NCBI GenBank assembly: GCA_033002965.1
Contig: JAURVB010000134.1
Coordinates: 88,247 to 152,246, forward strand
Length of the DNA: 64,000 nt
Origin: Piper betle
Taxonomy: Eukaryota; Streptophyta; Magnoliopsida; Piperales; Piperaceae
Direction of reading: 5' to 3'
Part shown: positions 55,273-64,000 of the stretch, in pieces
Layout of the letters: every line of letters begins with the position of its first letter
Position numbering within the stretch: the stretch's first letter is position 1
Notes under the pieces: model-generated
What the model was told of the DNA's origin: nothing
The model's database searches: none
What the model saw: the letters and a program-made list of their open reading frames with translations, nothing else
Translations under genes and position numbers: made by a program

Positions 55273-58200
55273 CTATGGAAAGAAGTACCGTTCTCTGGCC
55301 ACCCTGTCACGAAGAACAAAAGCTTTAAGATAACCAAGATGATGATTATTCAAGGATCAGTTGAGGTTGATGCTATGTCTTACCTCCCTAATCGAGAGAG
55401 TTCGGGTTCTGACAAAAGTTCTTCCTGCAATGTCTTTCGAACAGTAGCCCTCTTTCCACTGAAATTTTCAAAAATAAAATTTTTTTATGAATACTACTGA
55501 TTTTACGTGTTCGAATCAACAGATAACATAGTCAGCAGAAGGCGAGAAAGGCTGAAACTCTAATAACATGCAAGAAAGAAAAAAAAGTAAATCAATTCCC
55601 CATCAACCGCACTTTAATTTGTTGTTCATGGATTAATGTATATATAAATATAATGTTCGATCTTTAAACTAATTAACATAGCAAAGACAAAAAATATTGA
55701 GGCGCGCCCAAAAATCAATGGATATAACCAATTGGACTATAATCAATGTAGCTACTCTGCGTACTTTGCAATGGAAGATGACCATATATATGTTTCCCTG
55801 TTTGCAATGGAAGATGAGTATATATATGTTTCCCTACCAACAATTATCTCATGATGTCTATCCAATAAATTCGGAAGATAATGAAATATAGTGGGAGGGA
55901 TGTTAAATTTGTAGGCTTCATTCTTTTTTTCAAGGTTGATTAAAGGGACGTTGCAACTCTTATTAATATATATTTGAAGTGAACAACATATTGATTTAAA
56001 TGTAAAGAAAAGTAATTCATACCCAAGAGAAAGCAATTTGTGACGAATAGTGGAGTCAAGCCCAACATAAGTGACAACCAGACTTCCGGCGTCCGGATGA
56101 GGCCAACTTCTAGATGAGGGAAACCTCAACACAAATGTCCCTGGTCCTTGGAGGCCACAAGGACCTGCAAGAGAAGCTTCTGCTTCTTCCTTTGTTATTA
56201 TCCCTTCTATCCATTTAGGTGACGTGCATTCCCAAATTTCGTTCATCTCAAATGTTGACAAGGCACAAGCTACAGGATATAACCAGTTCCAAATCCTGTC
56301 AAAACCTTCCCGGTTGACACAATCACCAGGGCCAGCCATTTGATGTAAGACCTCCAAATCCTGATGAAACCACAAAAGATCTGTCAATAAACACCAAAAA
56401 GCAGAGTAAAAAAGGAAACATAATGCAATAATAGTTAGTACCTCCTTTGATAAACTTCTACTAGAACGGGTAATCTTTAGGAACCTTCTCTCAATTTCCT
56501 CAGAAGCATTATTCCAAAGAACTTGGTGACCACTGTCAGAAATTGATGTCCAAGTTTCCTCTCCCTCTTGAATTAATTTCCTTGCCATTAGTATCTGGTC
56601 CCTAGAAGTAGCACCAGACATAATCGCAAATGATCATTCAACCATAATATAACCCTTGTAGGAATATGACTATGATCTCATCAGCACAAGCCAAAGCCAA
56701 GAGCGAAAACACCTTGTCATTGATGCTACCTCTCCTACTTGTATATAGTAATAGTTAACAAGTGTTCTACATTTAACAATGAACGCTGACATAAATGAAC
56801 AATACTCCTTATGTCTACAAAACAAGAGACCTTGGAGTGTCATAAAAAAAGAAGCCATGCGTGAGGGCTAAACAAATTAGCCTATTCTTTTGCAAATTCT
56901 GGCAATAGTCTCTCTTAAGTTTAAAGAAGCTATTGAATCATTAGGAACCAGGAAAAAAATCATATAAACTATATAAATAACATCATTTAGATGGTCAGAG
57001 TCTGACAAATTACCGATGGTGAGAACAACCGATATACAAGGAAACCTGCTGTGCAAAATCCAAAATATCTGGATCCTTAGCAGAAGTCGCAACATCTTTA
57101 AGTAGCACTGTGCGCTCTTGAAGTCCTCCAAGACAATACCTAAAGATTGTAATGTCCGGAATTTGAGTCTTCATGGTATTCTTTTTGGCCTGGTATCTTT
57201 CTGAGTGAGAAGGTTGACAGCTCAATCCTTCAAAGTTTGCACCTTTCTCATCCTGCGATATCAAACACAAAAGATATATAACCAGATAATCAACAAGATG
57301 GGAAAAAAGAGGTTCAAGGGGTGGCTTACCCCACCATTATCAACATCATCAACCTGATACCAGTGATTAGGGTATGTAAAACATAAATAATGAATTCCAT
57401 GCCAGGAAGTTTGGATTGTTAATTAACACAAAAAAATCTAAACACTAGCAATTATAACCATGGTACCTGACAGAACTATATTAGCACAGGATAATTTTAA
57501 TTTTCATAAGAACAAAAGTATGAAAGTGTACCAATAGGCTTGGATGTTTGCATACCGTGTGAAAATTTTCTTCCGGACATCTGGCAGTGCTGTCAGCATA
57601 TATCCTTGTTGAAATTTTGTCATGACCTATCTTTACTAATTTGAAAGCACATCCGTGCATTACTTCCTGATTGGCCATGTAGCCATGATTGAAAAGCTTT
57701 GCATGTTGAACATCATGAGTTACTTCATTCACATCAGATGGATGAGGTCCACCAAATGGATTTGCAGCATGTACAGCTTTCTTGCCTATCAGAGAAGATG
57801 ATCTTATAATGCGGTTACGAGAAATACACCGAATTGGACGGGAACATGATTCAAGAAAAGGGCACATCTGATTTCCAAATATGCTAAAGCATATTCGAAA
57901 TAGCCTGTTGTCACATTTTGAAGAAAGCTGCAGAAAAATAAAATTGGGGCCAATCATTATTCAAAAAAAGAAGGCATTAATGTATGACCATACAATTAGC
58001 ACAAGCAACTAGTCACCTGAGATATTTTGAGCTTGAAGGAAGCACGACCATTAATGAGCTTGACAGGTCTGTCACTTGAAGGAAATTCAAATCCGTCATT
58101 ACTTAATAAAAGTGGGGCTTCTGTAGCATCTTTTGGTTTTTCAACAAGTTCTCCATTATCAGCATAGACAAGAGAAGCTACAACCTATGGAGGTAGATTA

Positions 58201-60040
58201 TGAATAAGAAAAAGACATGTTACATGTCACATCAAACACAAGTGCCTACAGAAAACAAGGGAAATGGAAACAAACAATAGTTCACCTCCATATCCTTGTT
58301 TACTGTCTGACCAAGGGCATCAATCAAAACAACATCCAGGGAAAAGTTCCTGCGACAAGATGCCTGCAATTATACATGTAATTATGTAAAGTTGAAGGTT
58401 GATTATCTGAATATAGAAATAAATATTAGGAAAAAAGTCCTAATGTCATGGGTCCAAATAAACCAATTTGGAAGAGTATATGCAACCAGCATCAAGGGAA
58501 CTGAAAAAGGAGTGAACAAAAAAGCTTATTGGATTTGAAATATGTTTGTAGCACCTGAGGGCAAATATACCTTACCACCGACAACACTCCAAACCCCATC
58601 TCCACCTTCCTCAACATCCTGATTTTCTGAAAGAGATGAAGAATCAACAGACAGCTCATATGGTGGACTCTGCAGAACAGATTGGCTTTCACATCACTTA
58701 AGAGCCCAAAACATGCATAATGACAACCACATTCCACCACAGCAGATAAGAAGAAAAAAAATTGAATACAAGTTTTTGGTTATACCTCAACTCGATCATC
58801 ACTAACAGATGAAGATAGAGGTAAGACCCGAACATGATGAAAAAACCCTTGTAGTTTCTCAGCGCTCTTATCATTGCCCACCAAAGTTAAATTCTGAGAG
58901 TTGTTCTCTTTACTCACAGTTGTGGATAGGTATGATAAAAACCTCTCTCCAACCATAACACCATTGATGTGAAGCCGGACATAATCCCTAGCAACCTGAT
59001 ACATTAAAGTCAGACCTCATAACTTAAGCAGACAAGAAACATTTACTTTTGCGGTTTGCACACCACCAAATAGTTCAATATGTTTCTGATTCAAAAGCAT
59101 ATATTCGGAAATCTGTTTTCTTAATCATTCTTTTACAATAAGTCATAGTATTACAGTCTTTAGGACATCTTTTACAATAATGCATAATGGTACATTCTTT
59201 AAGATTTCTTTCATAATAATTCTAGAGTTGCTTTGTTCAAGATTTCTTTTGTACGAAGTCATTGTTCCAATTAGATTATTTGTAACATGACAAATAGGGA
59301 ACCCGTTGATCAATGCATAACAAATTTTGATGAACTGAATAGAGTCTTGTGCTTGTGTTTTTTTTGCCTGTTTCTAGTAAGTCATCCCTAATCAGTATCT
59401 TCCTCAAAATACCCATTAGATTCCCTACCACCGCCCCATCACCCATCCTCCCCCCCCCCAAAATTAGCAATCAAAACAAAACGAAAATATGGTGAATATT
59501 TTACCTCGCATCCAATATGAACCCATTTCCCCAGTGAGAACTCCGCCCCAGCAATGGCACACAAAGAATCACTCCCAGAATTTGAACTGGAGTCCATGAT
59601 TCTCTCGGGTTCTTCGTGAACTGACAAAACGGGGAACACCGACAACGACTTATCACCATTCAACCTAAGAAACGGAGCTTCACGGTCCCCCCATCACCCG
59701 TACAAATCTTCAAACCCCAACCAACAAAAGAACACAAACAAAGCTTCAAAAAATTTACGCACTCCAAAACAAGATCAGCCATCAAAAAAACACCTGAAAG
59801 AAAAATCAAATCTTGCACCCTTTCCAGACCAAAGCACACATTCACCTGCCCAACAATCGTCGCCGGAGCTGGCGTCGAGCTCGAAAGGTACAGCCAGAGA
59901 CAGAGGGTAAATCCGTCGCCTTCCACCGGGGCCCCGACGCGGAGGCTCTGGAGAGGGAAGTAGTCCTCGGTGGAGGTAGGTGGCTCCGGCCGGCCATCGT
60001 CCATGGCGGCGACAGCGTCGAGTGTTCCGGCGGAGGCCAT
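55273..60040 (-). CDS. Plant SH2 domain (STAT-like) protein
   Basis: One of the few plant proteins with a Src-homology-2 domain (Arabidopsis SHA/SHB family, linker-SH2 of STAT type), presumed to bind phosphotyrosine. Exons: 60040-59846, about 59690-59515, 58995-58786, 58669-58571, 58363-58286, 58184-58017, 57927-57556, 57353-57330, 57252-57014, 56601-56442, 56360-56023, 55458-55384, 55303-55273 (TAG). The N-terminal third reads like a concanavalin/laminin-G-type beta-sandwich (GDGFTLCLWLYLSSST...ATIVGQ; FSLGKWVHIGCE; VRLHINGV). The middle has an Arg-rich patch (SCSRPIRCISRNR). A helical linker (ILMARKLIQEGEETWTSI...LW) leads to the SH2 core: WIEGIITKEEAEASLAG...GTFVLRFPSSRSWPHPDAGS, with the conserved Arg in FVLRF. 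The end is LQEELLSEPELSRLGRVARE. A G run at 59686-59691 may hide a one-base error at the start of exon 2, so that acceptor is unsure. Confidence 0.85.
55766..55840. repeat. Two-copy 37-bp tandem repeat in an SH2-gene intron
   Basis: TTGCAATGGAAGATGA followed by a TATATATGTTTCCCT word occurs twice head to tail, inside the intron between the SH2-core exon and the following exon. Confidence 0.75.
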
Positions 60041-60059
60041 CGTCGGCGTCGGCGGTTGG

Positions 60060-61035
60060 TTGCCGGCGGCCTAGCGTGAATTCGATGACAATCCCGCCAT
60101 TTAATTACGGGGTTACGATAAAACAAAATATTAACATTTAGACACGATTTTAATTCGGTTATACCATTTAATTTTAAATTTAAACTCGTATTTAATTTTT
60201 TTAATTTAAAATTTTCCCAATATTTGGTTTTTCTTTTGTCACAAATTATCATTTTTAATTAATTGTCGATCGCCCGAAAAAAATTAATGACTAATTTAAA
60301 AGATGATGATTAGTGTTCAATTTAATCAAATATATTCGTTGTGGACTAGAAATCCAATAAGCTAACCCGTCCATATTTGAAGCTTTGATATTTTTATAAT
60401 TATAAAATGACATTTACTAATTTAGTTCTATTATAAAAATGTACTTTTTCACAAATTAAATGTAACTTTATAATTTTATTTTGATCGAATTTGACTTACT
60501 CGATTTCAAAATTTCGAGTATAATTTGTTAGCTTCCTCAAATTGTTACAATTACGTATGGTTAAAATTGATTTAGTTCATTTTTCACTAAGGTTTGTAGA
60601 TATTTATATAGAATAGCATTAGTAAGAGTATGTATTTTTATTGAGAACTCTTATATATTTGCAATTTCAATCATTTTAATTATAATTATGTTTAGTGCAA
60701 GGAATTTGGAATAAATTTTTAGAGACCTTCCATATTTATATGTTAAAAAACAATTTATTGGAAATTTGAGCTGATTTGTGTAAATATTTGGCTTTAGTAT
60801 AAGTGTATCACCACAATCCACCTTACCTGTAAACTAAAACTAAAATACTACGGGTGACCGAACTATTCAATAATTTACTTAATTCGGTTAACCCAACTTG
60901 AAGGTGTCTCAAAATGGTAATGCGTATATTCAATGCATGAGTAAGATGTCTAGGCTCTACCGTTGTTCTAAATGAATAATATGATATACAATCCACGTTC
61001 AAAATAAAACAACCTATTAAAAGTCTAAAAAATAA
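60060..61035. other. AT-rich intergenic DNA upstream of the SH2 gene
   Basis: Contains the SH2 gene promoter near 60.1 kb, with no obvious TATA box. The rest is AT-rich with no supported feature. Confidence 0.5.
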
Positions 61036-61417
61036 CGATTTTTAAAACAAAACCATGGTTGCATAAATCGGAATCGAAATTGGTTTTCGAGGGAGCCGGA
61101 ATCGGAATCAGAATCAGTTTAAATCGGACAAGAATCGGTTCAGTTGAATCGGCTGAATCAGTCTGAATCGGTCCAAATCGGTCATATACAAAAATTTGAC
61201 AACTCATAGCATAAATACCTGAAATACATAATTATATAATTTTTAACATAAATACACAAATTTATAATTTAATACAAATATAAAAGAGCATCACAATTTA
61301 TCATCACAATACCTCAATGTCATAAGTATAATATTTGATATATTATCATTTGTGTTGTATCAAATAATAACAACAAGATACTAATACAAGTCCAAAAAAT
61401 AAATGTTCAGCACAATT

Positions 61418-61897
61418 TTACATAGTGATTACTAAATCATCTAATTCATCATCTGAAGCATCTTTGAAGTCTGAATCATTATAACCAATGAGAAGAGTAG
61501 AGCTATCATCTGCATCAACACAAGATCCCTGTGTAAAATGAGGCATATAACTCCCACTCATATGAACTCCCTCAGGTTCAGGAGGCAAAGACAAACCATC
61601 AGACGTAGTAGGACACGATCCAATTATAGTTTTCAATGTAGTACCACTTTCATTAGCTACAAAGGTCTCTTCGTCTTCACGATCATTGTTTCCAACATTG
61701 GTACCAAAGAAATCATCTTGCATAAAAAAGTCATACCCTATTCATTTTAATTCAAAAAAAATTCATACACAAAGTCATGAATGTGATATAACATTGCTTG
61801 AAGCAATATACCCCTCCACTTATGGTTTTTTTGCAAAAGTTACAGATGACTTGCTTCTTAGATGCATCAACTGGTCTGCCATATTCCCATCCAAAAT
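61418..61897 (-). pseudogene. hAT transposase remnant: BED zinc finger and acidic tail
   Basis: Translating the minus strand from 61897 gives GWEYGRPVDASKKQVICNFC, then KKTISGGVYCFKQCY. This is the BED finger of plant hAT transposases (W..G..VD...K..V.CN.C.K..SGG..R.K.H). The final His region is altered (KQCY where KQH is usual), so the finger is probably dead. A separate frame, 61723-61418, ends DSDFKDASDDELDDLVITM with a stop; the very acidic DDELDDL tail is compatible with a transposase C-terminus. The catalytic RNase H-like domain and the hAT dimerisation domain are absent between them. Confidence 0.7.
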
Positions 61898-62609
61898 CCA
61901 TCTTCCCTGTGACTTATCTGGTATGAGATCTGTAATATAAAAACACTCACACCCGACATATAACAAATCAAATGAATTTTAAACTTGAATCAACCAAATT
62001 GCACAGCATACAATTGCAAATTTTTGATCGAATTTGTGAACAGCATACAATTTCAAATAATTGCATACAATTGTGAACAACATATAATTTTCTTCCTCTA
62101 GATCACACATAGAATACTTCCCTAAAGAGGGCCTTTGAAAAGCAACATTACCAAAAAGCAGAAAGCCTGAACTCGAGTGAGATTGGAACGAATTCACTTG
62201 GTGTTGCACCCTTAGCAGCTGAGATTGAGACAACTCGGTGAGCAGTTTTTACTGGTTCAGCAACAAGCATACCTACAATCCTCGAAATGAAAAGTGAACC
62301 ATAAATCAGAGATTTGCAAACGTCCCTTAAATAAAGATCGAGATTTGCAAACGTCAAAAGCTCTACCACCTAAGAGCAGCTAGATAGTTTGATGGGAGAA
62401 AAATTATAGTTTCTGATCAACGTCAATAAAAGGGTGAGCATCAAATTTGACAGAAACAAACAAATGTCAAAACTTTATTCCATAGAGCAGATGAATTACC
62501 ACCTAAGCGTTCACCTTGCATGGTATGTTAGTGTAGAGCTTCATTATAGCCTAGAAGATACTAAGGGGAGGGTTTGTAATTGAAATCCCAATCTCGTTTG
62601 GAAGAGCAG

Positions 62610-63075
62610 GCAAATTTGCACGCACCAACAATTTGCACAGCACCAACAATTTGCATAGCACCAACAATTTGCACAGCACGACAATTTACACAGCATATAA
62701 TTTGCACAGCACAACAATTTGCATAGCACACAATCCATCTTCACGTGTGACAATTTGCACAGCTCAAGCAATTTGGACGCATGAACAAAATGAAAAAAAC
62801 ATATTCGCACAGCACATAGCATTTGAAAAAAATTTTGCACAGCACAACACAATTTTTGCACAAAAAAATTTGATCATACAATTTGCACAGCACATAGCAA
62901 TTTGCACGCACAACACATAATTTTGCACAACACAACAATGAAAAAAATTTGATCATGAATCCCAAATCAGCAATGAAAAAAATTTGTGAAGCATAGCCTA
63001 CAATTTGCACAGCACATACCATACAATTTGCACAACACAACATAGATAACAATTTGCACATCACAACGTTCAATT
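62610..63075. repeat. Minisatellite, ATTTGCACAGCACAACA-type unit
   Basis: About 25 imperfect copies of a 14-20 bp unit built on CAATTTGCACAGCACA, with spacing that varies because of A-run and insertion differences. The array lies inside the hAT remnant. Frames across it (rich in Cys/Ala/Asn on one strand) are repeat artefacts. Confidence 0.85.
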
Positions 63076-63345
63076 TCAATAAAAAAATCCAACTTTACAA
63101 AAATCACCGTTCAAACGACCAGCCCATCGGAGGCGATGTTCGTGTCTGCAGCGACTGTCGGCCGGCCACCCGTCGGAGGCGAGGTTGCGAGGGCGGAGGC
63201 GAGCTCGAAGCCCGGTCGGAGCTGAGGCTCGGAGGAGAGGAAGTGCGGCGGCGGAGTGGGGGAGACAGGGTAATTTTAGGTTTTTAAAATCAAAATTCCA
63301 ATTTCACCCATGCTTAAATAATTTAATAAATATCATACCTAGTGT

Positions 63346-64000
63346 CTTACTGTGATGGGTCTTGATCCCATTACAGGCGAGGAAGTTTAAAACATTGTCA
63401 AAACACTATATTTTTTATTCACAACAAGCAGACTTTATCTCACTGTGATGGGTCTTGACCCCATTAGCTCATCCTATTCAATTCTACTCATCATAACTAT
63501 CACACATAGATCATATCTTTGTTTTACCCAAAGATTTCCACCAATCAAACATTATAGCATTTTATCCACCACAATACAAAGCAGTTCATCACATCACATT
63601 TTTATTCCATCTCGGTAGGGTACATATGTACATATTGCATTGTTACTCCTTCTGGTAATCTGAGCACTCAATCTTTCAAGTTCCCACCTACATATATAAT
63701 AAAGAAAAGTCAGTAACAAATATTATTAGTCCAAAATAACTAACTAATCAAACTGGCATGTGAGAAATGACTCCCATATTGAATAAAATACAATCACATA
63801 TTTTTTACATTAGGATTACTTATAGGGCACTAATCAAGAACTGTAAGCCTCAGCTTGAACACCATCTCATTCTGGTCTTACATCTAGACACTTGCATTAC
63901 TATCTCAAGCTCAAGATCCATTATACTAAAGCCCTCCACATCCTCTGTATAACCCTGGCCTTGAACACAAATATTGAATACTCTTAGGCCAACGCCTTCA
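63346..64000 (-). mobile_element. Fragment of the same LTR family as 20.8-25.3 kb
   Basis: 63590-64000 is diverged but collinear with 21290-21700: TCACCTACATATATA...GTCAGTAAC, then GGGCAC, then CTGGCCTTGA(A/G)CACAAA followed by CTCTCAGGC- or CTCTTAGGC-like words. 63350-63465 has two direct copies of TGATGGGTCTTGA(T/C)CCCATTA about 90 bp apart. It runs off the window, so its extent is unknown. Confidence 0.6.

Larger units (their letters stand above)
61040..63345 (-). mobile_element. Internally deleted hAT-family transposon with AATCGG ends
   Basis: Read on the minus strand, the right end (about 61200 to 61045) is an array of CCGATTC/AATCGG words ending ATGCAACCATG. That is the same terminus as both units at 23.4 and 24.1 kb. 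At the other side, 63240-63345 is the complement of 22665-22790 (TTATTTAAGCATGGGTAAAAT...GGATTTTAAAAACCTAAAAT) plus the adjoining GC-rich block. Similarity stops at about 63345, before the expected AATCGG left terminus, so the 5' end is truncated. Inside lie a BED-finger remnant, an acidic tail frame and a minisatellite. The transposase core is missing. Confidence 0.7.

Noticed and set aside
56670..56870. Minus-strand frame between SH2-gene exons as an extra exon
   Set aside because: The flanking exons join in frame (CAT CG|G GAC CAG) without it and it has no family similarity; treated as intron.
62600..63080. CRISPR-like regularly spaced repeats
   Set aside because: Eukaryotic context, imperfect unit length and no unique spacers of constant size; it is a minisatellite.

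Overview
The window is nuclear DNA of a flowering plant. It holds spliced genes with many introns, organelle-targeted PPR proteins and AT-rich intergenic DNA loaded with plant transposons. Strongly GC-rich first exons followed by AT-richer distal exons (PPR gene at 13.7 kb, DRP1, NAD-malic enzyme, SH2 gene) resemble the monocot 5' GC gradient. I infer a monocot but cannot name the species.

Layout. 0.4-1.1 kb: a 5'-truncated PIG-P relic. 4.5-12.7 kb (minus): a SUA/RBM5-type splicing factor whose first intron carries a tandem repeat split by a Tourist-like MITE. 13.7-15.6 kb (plus): a PLS-class PPR gene. 16.4-18.0 kb (minus): expansin-like B. 19.8-20.5 kb (minus): a second PIG-P relic. 20.8-25.3 kb: a probable solo LTR containing tandem hAT-like units with CCGATT/AATCGG ends and a very G-rich tract. 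26.5-27.8 kb: a LINE relic. 28.7-32.6 kb (minus): a DRP1-class dynamin. 34.4-40.8 kb (minus): mitochondrial NAD-malic enzyme, 62-kDa type. 43.9-44.7 kb (plus): a broken gene of a CKRHP...CADCLR family with a TATA box and an overlapping uORF. 49.0-49.1 kb: an expansin-like exon relic. 50.4-53.1 kb (minus): a 912-aa PPR protein resembling SLG1. 55.3-60.0 kb (minus): a plant SH2/STAT-like protein. 61.0-63.3 kb: an internally deleted hAT transposon with a BED finger. 63.3-64.0 kb: another copy of part of the LTR family.

The genes are unrelated housekeeping and organelle functions in separate transcription units: splicing, endomembrane fission, TCA-cycle malate decarboxylation, organelle RNA editing, wall-related expansin-like and phosphotyrosine-type signalling. 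Nothing suggests a gene cluster acting in one pathway.

An overriding caveat: several otherwise well-conserved exons are broken by single-base indels, many of them in homopolymers (SUA, the 13.7-kb PPR, DRP1, NAD-ME, and probably the SH2 gene). This looks like residual sequencing or assembly error more than pseudogenisation, and exon models are given with the breaks marked. Exon boundaries were read by eye from GT-AG sites and family knowledge, so they are predictions.
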